64,000 nt of DNA from Paenibacillus sp. FSL H7-0331 (GCF_001956045.1 NZ_MRTH01000036.1:21991-85990); one strand, 5' to 3'. Counted from the stretch's first letter, positions 25,901 to 35,714 are shown. Notes: a model not told the origin generated them from the sequence alone. Numbers and translations are program-made.

Positions 25901-28702
25901 TTAGCCTTGCGTATCTACGCCTATCATCTCATATAAACGTGCCATATCCAAATGACTTCTGACATGATCGGCCAGCCGATCGAACGCCGTTTCCCTGCGT
26001 GCTTGAAAAGCAAGCTCAATTCCTTTGGGCTCCCAACCCTTACTGCTTCGCAGCTCATTCAGCCAGGCTCTGCGAAATGCATCATTATGCAGAATCCCAT
26101 GTACATATGTCCCCCATACTTTGCCGTTGTCCGTAATCGCTCCATCCGGATGCGGTGCCAGCTCCCCCTGCTCTTCTTGAAGCTGAAAAGGATGTACGAC
26201 CGGACGCAAAAAACGCGTCTGTCCCATATGAATTTCATAGCCGCTTATCGTAAACAACTCGTCCTCAGCAGCAAACAGGCGGGTCGTGCCAGAGGTCCGG
26301 ACTGTACGCTTATCTGCTGCAAAAGTCGTCTCGAGCGGCAGTAGACCCATGCCCTCGGTCTCGGGACGGTCAGACTCGGAATGCAGCGGATCGAGCAGCC
26401 GTTCACCCAGCATTTGATACCCTGCGCATATGCCGACGATATGCCCGCCTTGCCGCGCGTGCTCAAGCAATGCTTTTTCCAATCCGGTCTCTCTTAAAAA
26501 AAGCAGGTCATCGACCGTGTTTTTGCTGCCTGGAATCATGATCGCATCCGCAGCTCCAAGCTCCTGTGGTGAGCTAATATAACGCACCTGCACATCCTGC
26601 TCATAGAGAAGCGGGTCCACATCTGTAAAGTTGGACAAGCGTGGAAGCCTGATGACAGCAATATCAAGCTTCGGATGCTCTGTACCATCTGCATAACCAT
26701 CGGTTTCTTTAGAGCGCCTTTGCAGCCCTCCGGCAGACAGCTTCCGATCCAGGGATGCAGAATCCTCATCCTCCAGCTCAAGATCCGGCAAAAAGGGAAT
26801 TACGCCAAGCACCGGCTTGCCTGTGCGCGCCTCCAGCCAATCCAGGCCTGGCTTCAAAAGCGTTACATCACCACGGAACTTATTGATAATAAAGCCTTTC
26901 ACACGATCCCGTTCCTCGAGTGTAAATATTTCCATCGTACCGAGCAGTGATGCAAAGACTCCCCCCCTGTCGATATCCGCAACCAGCACAACCGGAGCAT
27001 CTGCCCAGCCAGCCAGCCGCATGTTGACGATATCACGGTCCTTGAGATTAACCTCAGCAGGACTTCCGGCTCCTTCAATCACAACAAGATCATAAGTCTC
27101 ACGCAGCCGCTGCAAGGAATCCTTGACGATCAGCTCCGCTTCGGGCAAATACTTTTCCCGATACGTGCGTGCATCATAGTCACGATAAGGTTTGCCGTGA
27201 ACTACGACCTGAGCGACCATATCTTTTTTCGGTTTGAGCAAAATCGGGTTCATATCGGTTGTTGCCGCAATCCGGCAGGCATCCGCCTGCATCCCCTGTG
27301 CGCGTCCAATTTCCTTGCCATCCAATGTGACATATGAATTGAGCGACATGTTTTGCGATTTAAATGGAGCAACCAGGTAACCGTCTTGTAGAAAAATACG
27401 GCAAAAGGCGGTCGTAATCAGACTTTTACCCGCATCCGAGGAAGTCCCTTGAACCATCAGCGTCGGTGCCTGCTGCAGCTTCAGCGGAAGTCCGGCTGCG
27501 TTTCTTGCCCCTTTCAAAGGATGACCTTCTGCTTCATTGCTTGGCGTATTCTTAACTTGCACGATATCACCTTGGTCAACAGCATCGGACTTTATCCAAT
27601 TACGTTCCATTATCGACTGCCGTGCTGCCAACGCTTCAAGTGAATCCCGCAGCGCTGCGATCAACCGCTCATTATGCTCTCGCAATCGAATAGCTACACG
27701 GACATAGGTCTCATCCAGCCCATGAAATCGGGAAGCATCCCTTATTAATATGCCGCGCTGTCCCATTTCCTGCTGCAGTTCCTTCGCCTTCAACCCAAGA
27801 CCACTCAGCGAAAATAAAATATAATTCGTATCGCTCCGCGTTACCTGGAGACCAAGCTGCTGCAGCTGACCGATCATCCATGGGCGTTCTTTGGCTAACC
27901 AGTTATGCGTGCTTTGTTCATAATCGTGATCCTTCATCACACCGATGCCAACAAGCTGAGCCAGCATGTTGACACTCCACTGCACCTGCAACCGCTGCAG
28001 CCGGCTAATTTGCTCCGGATGTGCCACAATAAAGCCGAGCCGCAATCCTGGGATGGAGTAAAACTTCGTCATCGAGCGAATGACCATCAGATGACTGGAT
28101 TGTGCTGCAATTCGTATCATGGTCAATTGCTCTTCCTCAGGGCAAAAATCGATAAATGCCTCGTCGAGAATGACCGGCTTACCAGACTTCGCTAAATATG
28201 CTCTCACTTGTTCAGATAATAGCCTTCCTGTCGGATTATTAGGAGACCCCAGAAATAACAAATCTGAAGCGGCACGCGCATACTCTACATCGGACAGCTG
28301 CAGCTCAAAATCGTGATGTGCATGCAGAGGTACATTCAAAATGCGGCCGCCCATCTTTTCCGCAGCTTCCTCATACTCCGTGAATGAAGGTCTTGCTACT
28401 GCCATCACGGCAGGCTGAAGCACTCTTACAGCCAGATCAATCAGTTCGGCCGCCCCATTACCTACAAGAACAGATTCGACGGGTATCTTATATCTCTCGG
28501 CCAGCTTGCCGCGCAGTTCCCTTACAGCCGGATCAGGGTAGGCAGCCATATCGCGCCAATGATCCCGCAGAATCTGCTCCACGACAGCAGGTGGACCCAA
28601 CGGGTTCATATTCGAGCTGTAATCAAGAAATTGATTCTTGGTTTTGCCGAAAGTTTCTGCTGCCGTCCATAAATCGCCGCCATGACCATACTTTTCTAAC
28701 AT
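25901..28702 (-). CDS. Fusion of threonine-phosphate decarboxylase (CobD) and cobyric acid synthase (CobQ/CbiP)
   Basis: A 933-residue two-domain protein. Residues 1-360 are a fold-type I PLP enzyme of the CobD/HisC group. It has the GHGGDLW start, LDYSSNMNPLGPP, SPNNPTGRL, and the PLP lysine in RSMTKFYSIPGLRLGF, and would make aminopropanol phosphate from L-threonine phosphate. A linker of about 50 charged residues leads to a complete CobQ from about 412: P-loop-like MVQGTSSDAGKS, PFKSQNMSLNS, then a glutamine amidotransferase domain with the Cys in GICAGYQMLG and the His in YVHGILHND. CobQ amidates adenosylcobyrinic diamide. The ATG at 28702 has GGGAGG 8 nt upstream. No stop or shift separates the halves, so a real fusion is likely. 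Confidence 0.88.
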   Translation of the reverse strand: MLEKYGHGGDLWTAAETFGKTKNQFLDYSSNMNPLGPPAVVEQILRDHWRDMAAYPDPAVRELRGKLAERYKIPVESVLVGNGAAELIDLAVRVLQPAVMAVARPSFTEYEEAAEKMGGRILNVPLHAHHDFELQLSDVEYARAASDLLFLGSPNNPTGRLLSEQVRAYLAKSGKPVILDEAFIDFCPEEEQLTMIRIAAQSSHLMVIRSMTKFYSIPGLRLGFIVAHPEQISRLQRLQVQWSVNMLAQLVGIGVMKDHDYEQSTHNWLAKERPWMIGQLQQLGLQVTRSDTNYILFSLSGLGLKAKELQQEMGQRGILIRDASRFHGLDETYVRVAIRLREHNERLIAALRDSLEALAARQSIMERNWIKSDAVDQGDIVQVKNTPSNEAEGHPLKGARNAAGLPLKLQQAPTLMVQGTSSDAGKSLITTAFCRIFLQDGYLVAPFKSQNMSLNSYVTLDGKEIGRAQGMQADACRIAATTDMNPILLKPKKDMVAQVVVHGKPYRDYDARTYREKYLPEAELIVKDSLQRLRETYDLVVIEGAGSPAEVNLKDRDIVNMRLAGWADAPVVLVADIDRGGVFASLLGTMEIFTLEERDRVKGFIINKFRGDVTLLKPGLDWLEARTGKPVLGVIPFLPDLELEDEDSASLDRKLSAGGLQRRSKETDGYADGTEHPKLDIAVIRLPRLSNFTDVDPLLYEQDVQVRYISSPQELGAADAIMIPGSKNTVDDLLFLRETGLEKALLEHARQGGHIVGICAGYQMLGERLLDPLHSESDRPETEGMGLLPLETTFAADKRTVRTSGTTRLFAAEDELFTISGYEIHMGQTRFLRPVVHPFQLQEEQGELAPHPDGAITDNGKVWGTYVHGILHNDAFRRAWLNELRSSKGWEPKGIELAFQARRETAFDRLADHVRSHLDMARLYEMIGVDTQG

Positions 28703-28786
28703 GATTCCATCCTCCCAATCCTGATACACACAACCTTGATTCCCTATTAACGGACATTCTTTCCTTATGGCCGAAGCATGCTTCTG

Positions 28787-29644
28787 TTAACGAACAACCA
28801 GATAGATGATCAGCAGCAGGGCTGTTTCCACAATTTCATTCATTGCACCATAGGTATCTCCTGTCAGCCCGCCAAGCTTACGGTTTAAGTACATACTCAT
28901 GCCTACACCGATCAGCAGTGTGCTCAGCAGCGCCACACCCGTTGCCATAAGCGCCTGACTAGAGATCCATTCACCTTCATGCCAGCCAGCGAGCAGAAGG
29001 GACAAAGCTATAGCCAAAGCCGTATGTATCGATAAGTGCTTCCAACCAATTCCGCGAAAAAAAGAACCCAGTCCACGTTTCGTTTCCTCATTCCTTGCGT
29101 AAGGCCAACAAGCAATCGCCACTACCATATACCAGCGGCTCCAAAGAGCAGAGAGTGGCAGCATGTAAGCAAAGGTTCCAACGGGAAGCGTCAGCCACTG
29201 CTGAAGTAGTGTCCACTTGCAGAGCAGCAGCAGCATACAGCCAACCACGCCCATGGCGCCGACTCGACTGTCCTTCATAATTTCCAGCATCTGCTCGCGT
29301 GAACGATGGCTGAAGATACCATCTGCAGTATCCATCAGACCATCCAAATGAAGGGCTCCTGTCATGGCCACCCATAATACGAGTAGGAGCGCGGCAACAA
29401 CACTGCTGGACCCAATACCGCCCGATAGCCATCCGTCAGGCAGTCCATAGCCTTGCAGCAGCAATCCCGTCAAGCTAAGCAGCAGTCCGAGAACCGTACC
29501 TACAAGCGGATAAAAGATCACACTTCTGCGAAATAAAGCATTGTCATATTGCAGCTGAATCGGAACCGGGAGTCTAGTCAAAAATTGAAAGGCTGCTGCA
29601 CAGGCCGCCAGCATCTTTACCACCAAGCCCAGCATAGTGCGCAT
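28787..29644 (-). CDS. cobS: Adenosylcobinamide-GDP ribazoletransferase (cobalamin synthase)
   Basis: A 285-residue membrane enzyme with six to seven helices. It joins adenosylcobinamide-GDP and alpha-ribazole phosphate in the last steps of B12 assembly. Family motifs seen: FLTRLPVP near the N-terminus, LHLDGLMDTADGIFSHRSREQMLEIMKDSRVGAMG (acidic metal-binding loop) and GGLTGDTYGAMNEIVE. The ATG follows GGGAGGG. It overlaps the cbiB gene by 28 bp. Confidence 0.94.
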   Translation of the reverse strand: MRTMLGLVVKMLAACAAAFQFLTRLPVPIQLQYDNALFRRSVIFYPLVGTVLGLLLSLTGLLLQGYGLPDGWLSGGIGSSSVVAALLLVLWVAMTGALHLDGLMDTADGIFSHRSREQMLEIMKDSRVGAMGVVGCMLLLLCKWTLLQQWLTLPVGTFAYMLPLSALWSRWYMVVAIACWPYARNEETKRGLGSFFRGIGWKHLSIHTALAIALSLLLAGWHEGEWISSQALMATGVALLSTLLIGVGMSMYLNRKLGGLTGDTYGAMNEIVETALLLIIYLVVR

Positions 29645-30603
29645 ATCAACCCTCCCGCAATCAAATAACTAACCACATATAACAATTGGATTGTATTAAT
29701 AATATCGGATCGACCTCGTTCACGCAGCGGCCAGCCCATCCGAGCCCGCTCACTTGTCCTCCCATGATAGACGTTCACGCCTCCAAGCTCGATACCGAGT
29801 GCACCCGCCACTGCCGATTCAGGAATTCCGCTGTTGGGACTTGGATGCAGTCTTGCAAAATGTACGATCGACCGGACTGCCCTGACAGCGGAGCAGCCTC
29901 TTTGGACAGCTGCGGCCATTACCAGCAAGAAGCCGGTGACACGAGCAGGCAGCCAGTTCATCACATCATCCCATCTCGCCGATGCCCAGCCGAAATACAG
30001 ATATTTATCGTTTCGATAACCAACCATCGAATCCAGCGTGTTCGCCGCACGATACAGCATCGCCAAGGGCGCACCGCCCAGTAGGGCAAAAAACAACGGG
30101 GACACAACAGCATCGACGATATTTTCCGCTACAGTCTCCACCGTTGCTCTCGTAATTTCTGGTTCGTCCAGCTCAGAGGTATTTCTACCAACGATATAAC
30201 CGACGTACTTTCTTGCTTCCTCCATCTGATCAAGCTGGAGAGGACGATACACCTGCATAGCCGCATCTTTGAGACCTTTAATTGCAATCGTTGTCGAAAT
30301 GAACCAGACATTCACCGTGTAACCGAGCCATGGATGAATCCAACGTGCGACAAGCAGCAGCGTATACATCACGAGAAATGTAAACATAAGCGTCGAGACC
30401 AGCAGTACAATCCCCTTCAGCCGTTGTGCCTGCCTGGATACAGCCGTGGCATTCTCCCGATGCAGCTTCGATTCCAGCCAGCTGATCCACTGTCCTATGC
30501 GAATCACAGGATGTGTTGGCCAACGTGGATCTCCAATCCACCAATCAATCATAATGGCAGCCAATAGCATGATCGCCGTTTCTTGCCAAGAATACAACAA
30601 CAC
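29617..30603 (-). CDS. cbiB: Adenosylcobinamide-phosphate synthase
   Basis: A 328-residue membrane protein of the CbiB/CobD family. It attaches aminopropanol (phosphate) to adenosylcobyric acid. Seen: IDWWIGDPRWPTHPVIRIG near the N-terminus, VGRNTSELDEPEITRATVETVAENIVDAVVSP in the middle, and the HPSPNSGIPESAVAGALGIELGG segment. The start is GTG behind AGGTGG. Its substrate is supplied by the CobD-CobQ fusion, two genes downstream. Confidence 0.94.
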   Translation of the reverse strand: MLLYSWQETAIMLLAAIMIDWWIGDPRWPTHPVIRIGQWISWLESKLHRENATAVSRQAQRLKGIVLLVSTLMFTFLVMYTLLLVARWIHPWLGYTVNVWFISTTIAIKGLKDAAMQVYRPLQLDQMEEARKYVGYIVGRNTSELDEPEITRATVETVAENIVDAVVSPLFFALLGGAPLAMLYRAANTLDSMVGYRNDKYLYFGWASARWDDVMNWLPARVTGFLLVMAAAVQRGCSAVRAVRSIVHFARLHPSPNSGIPESAVAGALGIELGGVNVYHGRTSERARMGWPLRERGRSDIINTIQLLYVVSYLIAGGLICALCWAWW

Positions 30604-30633
30604 CTATGTCCACCTGCCATCTCCTTTTTGATG

Positions 30634-31218
30634 CTACAACTTGTAGCGTAAGCTTGTCAGCTCCACCGGAATCCCGGACGTAACCAGAAATACCTGATCT
30701 GCCGCGTTGGCCAACAATCGGTTCATCGTACCCGACAGGTCCCGGAATTGCCTACCCAGCTTGTACTCTGGAACGAGACCATAGCCAACTTCATTCGTAA
30801 CAAGAATCAAATGTTTTCCTTGGCTGGCAACGGATTGACAAACAGCAACCAATTCATCCAGCTTTGCTCGCAAAAGCTGCTCCATATCTGGCATCTGCTC
30901 GACCTTCAACAGCCAATTACTTAGCCATAGGGTCAGGCAGTCAACCAAAATAACAGCTTCATCGGTTTCCTTTTTTCCATCATTCTTGTTCTTGAATGAC
31001 TGCAAGGCTTCTGTCAGAAGCAGAGGTTCTTCTAAAGTCGTCCATTCAAAACCCGTTTCTTCTCGTTGCTGACGGTGCAGCCCAATTCTCTCCTTCATTT
31101 CATCGTCATAAGCTTGTGCTGTAGCGATGTATAATCCCCGATCACCAAGCTTAGCGGTATAGGCCTCGGCAAAGGAGCTTTTGCCGCTGCGCGCGCCACC
31201 TGTCACCAATACGAGCAT
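30634..31218 (-). CDS. cobU: Bifunctional adenosylcobinamide kinase / guanylyltransferase
   Basis: A 194-residue CobU with P-loop GGARSGKSSFAE at the N-terminus, YIATAQAYDDEMKERI (with the His-containing R-x-x-x-R-Q-Q-R continuation HRQQR), LVDCLTLWLSNWL and the VTNEVGYGLVPEYKLGRQFRD signature. It phosphorylates adenosylcobinamide and transfers GMP for nucleotide-loop assembly. The ATG follows GGAGGGG. Confidence 0.94.
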   Translation of the reverse strand: MLVLVTGGARSGKSSFAEAYTAKLGDRGLYIATAQAYDDEMKERIGLHRQQREETGFEWTTLEEPLLLTEALQSFKNKNDGKKETDEAVILVDCLTLWLSNWLLKVEQMPDMEQLLRAKLDELVAVCQSVASQGKHLILVTNEVGYGLVPEYKLGRQFRDLSGTMNRLLANAADQVFLVTSGIPVELTSLRYKL

Positions 31219-31235
31219 GGAAGCCCCTCCAGTTG

Positions 31236-32312
31236 TTAAGAGTCTGTTTGATTATCCGTTTGTGAAACACCGGCACTTGCGAATGTAGCCATTTCCATCA
31301 TAATCTTGAGTGCTGCTTCTATAATCGGGAATGCCAGCACAGCTCCTGTACCTTCACCAAGCCTCATATCCATATGCAGCATTGGAGACAATCCGATGGC
31401 TTCCAGCAAGCGTTCATGCCCTTTCTCCTGCGACTGATGGGAAGCAATCATATAAGAAACGCTCAGCGGCGCAATTCGACTTGCTACAAGTGCCGCAGCT
31501 GAGGAAATAAATCCATCTATCACAATCGGACAACGATGCAATGCCGCACCAAGAATTACCCCGGTTAGCCCTGCGATTTCCAGCCCTCCCAGCTTGGCAA
31601 GAACGTCCAGAGCATTATCCTTATCCGGCTGATTGAGCTCGATGGCGCGCGCAATAACAGCTTGCTTATGCTGCAATCGCTCATCATCTATACCCGTCCC
31701 GCGTCCTACCGTGTGCTTAATCTCTTCCTCCGTTAATACAGCTAATATGGCAGAGCTTGCTGTCGTGTTACCGATACCCATCTCGCCAGTTGCAAACAAC
31801 GTATATCCCTGTGCTGCCAGCTCTTCAACCAGTTTAGTACCGACCTGGATTGCCTGGAGCGCTTCCTGCTCTGTCATCGCAGGCCCTTTGGCCATATTGG
31901 CAGTTCCAAAGCGCACCTTACGTGAATACAGCAAAGGGTGCTCCAATGGAGCATTCACTCCGATATCCACACAGACCACATCGGCATTGGCATGACGAGC
32001 CAATACATTCACAGCAGCCCCACCGCTGCAGAAATTCAGTACCATTTGCTGAGTAACCTCAGATGGAAAAGCGCTAATTCCCTCCTCACACACGCCATGG
32101 TCGGCTGCCATGACAATGACTGCCTTTTTACCGATCTTTGGAACCGTTATCCCTGTAATACCTGCCAGCTGCTTGGCTATCTCCTCAAGCTTGCCGAGAC
32201 TTCCCGGCGGTTTCGTTAGCTGATCCAAATGATCTGACGCAGCTTGAACAGCATCCAAATTTATCGGTTGAATAGCTGAAATCATCGTTTCCAGTGATGT
32301 AGGCATCCTCAT
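31236..32312 (-). CDS. cobT: Nicotinate-nucleotide-dimethylbenzimidazole phosphoribosyltransferase
   Basis: A 358-residue CobT that activates the lower ligand of B12 to alpha-ribazole phosphate. Signatures: LTKPPGSLGKLE, VMAADHGVCEEGISAFP, FCSGGAAVNVLAR, ATGEMGIGNTTASSA and the C-terminal catalytic Glu motif RLGEGTGAVLAFP. The ATG overlaps the upstream ATPase stop by 4 bp. Its presence suggests 5,6-dimethylbenzimidazole or a related base as lower ligand; no bluB is in the window. Confidence 0.95.
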   Translation of the reverse strand: MRMPTSLETMISAIQPINLDAVQAASDHLDQLTKPPGSLGKLEEIAKQLAGITGITVPKIGKKAVIVMAADHGVCEEGISAFPSEVTQQMVLNFCSGGAAVNVLARHANADVVCVDIGVNAPLEHPLLYSRKVRFGTANMAKGPAMTEQEALQAIQVGTKLVEELAAQGYTLFATGEMGIGNTTASSAILAVLTEEEIKHTVGRGTGIDDERLQHKQAVIARAIELNQPDKDNALDVLAKLGGLEIAGLTGVILGAALHRCPIVIDGFISSAAALVASRIAPLSVSYMIASHQSQEKGHERLLEAIGLSPMLHMDMRLGEGTGAVLAFPIIEAALKIMMEMATFASAGVSQTDNQTDS

Positions 32313-33139
32313 TCTTCCCCTTTTATACGGCTATTTTTTCTGTCTGCATGAAGCAAAATTTGTGGAACTTCATATATCGGATGCTCCAGCACAATAGGAC
32401 GGGTATGATACACCGGCTCCAATAGCTCGCTATGTATGACTTCCCTGGGCCGACCAATGGTTACGATCCTGCCAGCCTCCATGAGCAGCAGCCTGTCGCA
32501 ATATTGTGCTGCCAGATTCAAATCATGGAGTACAGCAACAACGGTTAGCTGCTCTTTCAGCTGCCAGTCGCGAATCCATTCCATCATCTGCAGCTGATAG
32601 CCAATATCCAGATAAGTCGTTGGCTCATCCAACAACAGCAAACGCGGCTGCTGCGCCATCAGCTTGCCAAGCGCAACACGCTGCCGTTCCCCTCCACTTA
32701 ATCGGTCCACTGTGCGATTTGCCAGCACTTCAAGCTGCAGCCGCTGCAGGATATGTTCAATCAGTGGTTCAACATCTGCAGCCGATTCATCACCCAACCA
32801 GTTCTGAAAGGGATAACGGCCCATGGCAACCATCTCCCGCACCGTGAAACCAAGCGGAGGCAGCGAATCCTGCTCCAGCACAGCCATCCATTGCGCCAAC
32901 TGCTTACGAGGATACGAATGAGCTATTCGGCCTTCCAACAGTACACGACCAGTATCTGGCTTGTCTATACCGGATAACAGCTTTAACAGCGATGATTTGC
33001 CGCTGCCATTCGGGCCGATAATACCGAAACATTCTCCAGGCTTTACGGTGAAGCTGACCTGCTCCAACACCGTTTGCGTTCTATATGCTTTACTGACATT
33101 ATCCACTTGAATGATCGCCATTTCGCCAATTTCAGGCAT
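32309..33139 (-). CDS. btuD: ABC transporter ATP-binding protein, BtuD/FecE type (corrinoid uptake)
   Basis: A 276-residue ATPase with Walker A GPNGSGKSS, signature LSGGERQRVALGK, Walker B LLLLDEPTTYLD and the H-loop VLHDLNLAAQYCD. It energises import through the FecCD-type permease encoded upstream. Position under the B12 riboswitch and between corrinoid genes assigns the cargo. The ATG at 33139 is chosen because GGGGTG lies 6 nt before it; a GTG 9 bp upstream is less well placed. A 165-bp gap without recognised signals separates it from btuC. Confidence 0.9.
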   Translation of the reverse strand: MPEIGEMAIIQVDNVSKAYRTQTVLEQVSFTVKPGECFGIIGPNGSGKSSLLKLLSGIDKPDTGRVLLEGRIAHSYPRKQLAQWMAVLEQDSLPPLGFTVREMVAMGRYPFQNWLGDESAADVEPLIEHILQRLQLEVLANRTVDRLSGGERQRVALGKLMAQQPRLLLLDEPTTYLDIGYQLQMMEWIRDWQLKEQLTVVAVLHDLNLAAQYCDRLLLMEAGRIVTIGRPREVIHSELLEPVYHTRPIVLEHPIYEVPQILLHADRKNSRIKGEE

Positions 33140-33304
33140 TGAATTCACCCCATCTCACTGGCCTTCTACACGCACACTTTTTGCAGCATGGAGGCGCTTC
33201 GCAAGCAAACCCTTCCTCCGATCACTGTTGCAGCTCTCAGATAACTATCTACTTTTACAACTCACCATAATTACTAGATAACAACCCACACGATTCATTA
33301 CAAT

Positions 33305-34339
33305 CTATCGCGCTCGTCGCCTGCTCTTGCGCAGCAAATAAACAAAAAACGGCGCACCGAGAAATGCGGTCACCACGCCAAGTGGAATTTCCGTGGGACT
33401 TAGCAACATCCTGCCCAGCGTATCGGCACTCAGCACATAGAGGGCGCCTCCAATCAATGATAGCGGCAGCAGCAGCCGATAATCCGGTCCAACCAATAGA
33501 CGCAGTAAATGGGGGACAATCAATCCAACAAACGCAACGACGCCCGATACGGATACAGCAGCTGCGGTTACCAAGGTAGCTGCGATCAATACCGTCAGCT
33601 TGGTGCGTTCGACGTTAACCCCCATATGCGCGGCTTGGGCTTCTCCCAGGGAGAGCAGATTCATCGCGCGTCCAAACAACAGCAGCAGCAAAGCACCAAG
33701 CACCAAATACGGCAGTAAAATCAAAGAATAGGACCAACCCCGCAGTGTCAAGCTGCCCATCAGCCAGAACACGATCTCGTTGACAACCTGCTTCGACATC
33801 GACACCATCAAGGCTACAAAAGCACCCAAAAACGCTTGCATCACAACACCGGATAAAATAACAGTTTCGATCTGCAGCTTCCCGTCCATACGGGCTAGCA
33901 GCAGTACCGTCAAGAGCGACGCCATGCCTGTGCCGAATGCTACGGCTGGTATCGTCCAAATGCCCAATAAAGAAAACTGAAGTCCGAACAAGATCAGGAA
34001 GGAAGCACCCACAGCGGCCCCTGAGGAAACACCTAATGTATATGGATCAGCCAGTGGGTTGCGCAGCACCCCTTGGAAAGCCGCACCGGCAACTCCAAGC
34101 GAAGCACCTACCAATACACCAAGCACCACCCTCGGAAACCGTACCCGCCAGACAATCTGCTCGGAGGAAGCTTCCCAATTCACCGATATATGGTCGCCTA
34201 TCAATGGAATCTGGTGAGCCACGATCCCCCAAACCTGCAGTAGAGGGAGCTGGACCGTCCCAATCGATAAGGATAGTGTAATGGCAAGAAGAAGGAGCAG
34301 CATACCTGCCCCTCCCCAAATCAACAGCTTTTGCTTCAT
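33305..34339 (-). CDS. btuC: FecCD-family permease (corrinoid uptake)
   Basis: A 344-residue permease with nine to ten helices of the BtuC/FecCD family. Seen: IVWRVRFPRVVLGVLVGASLGVAGAAFQGVLRNPLADPYTLGVSSGAAVGA near the N-terminus and GVVAFVGLIVPHLLRLLVGPDYR, the loop that contacts the ATPase. The ATG directly abuts the btuF stop codon (TAA then ATG), so translation is coupled. Confidence 0.93.
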   Translation of the reverse strand: MKQKLLIWGGAGMLLLLLAITLSLSIGTVQLPLLQVWGIVAHQIPLIGDHISVNWEASSEQIVWRVRFPRVVLGVLVGASLGVAGAAFQGVLRNPLADPYTLGVSSGAAVGASFLILFGLQFSLLGIWTIPAVAFGTGMASLLTVLLLARMDGKLQIETVILSGVVMQAFLGAFVALMVSMSKQVVNEIVFWLMGSLTLRGWSYSLILLPYLVLGALLLLLFGRAMNLLSLGEAQAAHMGVNVERTKLTVLIAATLVTAAAVSVSGVVAFVGLIVPHLLRLLVGPDYRLLLPLSLIGGALYVLSADTLGRMLLSPTEIPLGVVTAFLGAPFFVYLLRKSRRRAR

Positions 34340-35386
34340 TTATTTCACCAATTCCGGGTATATGCCCTTGGCAATATCAACAAGACCTTGTGTGATCCGT
34401 GGCCCCGGTCGACTGATCCAGTCTTTGTCGACACCCACGATCCGATTGTTTTTCACGGCATCGATTTTTTCCCAGCCGCTGCGTTCTTTAATAATTTGAT
34501 CTAAAGTTTTTTTGGATTTGTCGTCGATCAAATTGCTCGGGTACAAAATAATCTGCGGATTGGCGGCGATCACCTTTTCTTCATTCAGCTGCGAATAGCC
34601 GGCCATTTCTCCATAAATATTGATACCCCCGGATAACGTAATCAGCTCGTCCATGAATTCGCCTTTGCCAACCGTCCAGCCTGGTGAGAATTCAAGCAAT
34701 ACGCGTTTTTTCTGCTCCGGCTGCAGGTTTTTGACGGCATCCGTCACCTTTTGGCGATCTGCCTTCATCTCGGCAACCAGCTTCTCCGCCTGTTCCTGCT
34801 TATTGAAAATTTGACCGAACAGCAGCATATTATTCAACACATCGTCGACAGTTTTTGGCTCTACCTTGAACACATTCAATTTCAGCGAACGCAGCTGTTC
34901 CACGGCTGGTATTTTCATCGACACGCCTGTAACAATCAGGTCCGCATTCGATGCCAGCAGTGCTTCCTCATTAGGCTTGACGATGCTGCCCATCTTCGGC
35001 TTCTTCAAAGCCTCTGCCGGATAATCGCAAAAATCCGATACTCCGTACACCTGCTCACCCAGGCCGAGCGCGAACAGCGTCTCCGTCTCACTTGGAGAAA
35101 TCGATACCAGTCTGGCGGGCGCTTTGTCAAAAATAAATTCCTTTCCTGTCGCGTCCTTCACTTTGAGCGGATAGATTGTCGCTTTAGCAGTTGGGGCTGC
35201 TGTCTGCCCATTAGGCAGCTTTGAATCCTGGCCAGTACCTGCCTTCGGTGGTTCAACAAGCTCTCCCTTGCCTGGTGATACCGTTGAATTCCCGCAGCCT
35301 GCTATGATTAGCAGCACGATGATACTAATCAGCACAACCAGCTTCGAACCGTGGCGCTGCATCTTGCTTATATTCCTTAGCTTCAT
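34340..35386 (-). CDS. btuF: Corrinoid-binding lipoprotein (BtuF/FecB type)
   Basis: A 348-residue lipoprotein with lipobox LIIAGC (C31 from the chosen start), a Pro/Lys-rich linker and a helical-backbone binding domain (RLVSISPSETETLFALGLGEQVYGVSDFCDYPAEA, DKDWISRPGPRITQGL). It captures B12 or cobinamide outside the membrane. The frame is open to a GTG at 35443, but the ATG at 35386 has GAAGGAG upstream, and the longer version would start inside the riboswitch terminator. First gene of the corrinoid operon. Confidence 0.9.
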   Translation of the reverse strand: MKLRNISKMQRHGSKLVVLISIIVLLIIAGCGNSTVSPGKGELVEPPKAGTGQDSKLPNGQTAAPTAKATIYPLKVKDATGKEFIFDKAPARLVSISPSETETLFALGLGEQVYGVSDFCDYPAEALKKPKMGSIVKPNEEALLASNADLIVTGVSMKIPAVEQLRSLKLNVFKVEPKTVDDVLNNMLLFGQIFNKQEQAEKLVAEMKADRQKVTDAVKNLQPEQKKRVLLEFSPGWTVGKGEFMDELITLSGGINIYGEMAGYSQLNEEKVIAANPQIILYPSNLIDDKSKKTLDQIIKERSGWEKIDAVKNNRIVGVDKDWISRPGPRITQGLVDIAKGIYPELVK

Positions 35387-35420
35387 CTTAAAGCTCCTTC
35401 CTCGCTTCCCCCAACAAAAG

Positions 35421-35458
35421 AAAAACCTCTCGCTTCTTTTCACAAAGAAACAAGAGGG
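35421..35458 (-). terminator. Terminator of the cobalamin riboswitch expression platform
   Basis: CCTCTTGTTTC and GAAGCGAGAGG arms followed by TTTTT on the minus strand, between the aptamer and the btuF start. Confidence 0.75.
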
Positions 35459-35551
35459 GCATGCGCTAAATAAACGATTACACCAAGCTCGAAGAGCCTG
35501 CGATCATTCAAACGCGACGCTCCTTTTTCCTCGAAAGGGACAGTCTTTGCA

Positions 35552-35685
35552 GTGAACAGGCAGGTTTCCTGACTTGAGAGTTTGTACCCGATTGGTGATT
35601 TCTCCTTTACAGTGGCGGGACCGCGCCGGATTTGCACCAGCTTCCCTTTTAACCCGATAAGCGACAGCTTTCAGGCACCTGTTCA
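35552..35685 (-). promoter_or_regulatory. Cobalamin (B12) riboswitch
   Basis: On the minus strand it has GAACAGGTGCCTG at the 5' end, GGGAAGCTGGTGCAAATCC, GGCGCGGTCCCGCCACTGT and the B12 box GTCAGGAAACCTGCC, with CCTGTTC closing the outer helix. Adenosylcobalamin binding would terminate the btuFCD-cob operon upstream of btuF. Confidence 0.96.
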
Positions 35686-35686
35686 A

Positions 35687-35714
35687 ACTTTATTAAGTTG
35701 TTATTTTTGGGCAA
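35687..35714 (-). promoter_or_regulatory. Putative promoter of the B12 operon
   Basis: TTGCCC (35709-35714) and TAAAGT (35687-35692), 16 bp apart, overlapping the end of the upstream lipoprotein gene. The predicted start coincides with the riboswitch 5' end. Confidence 0.45.
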
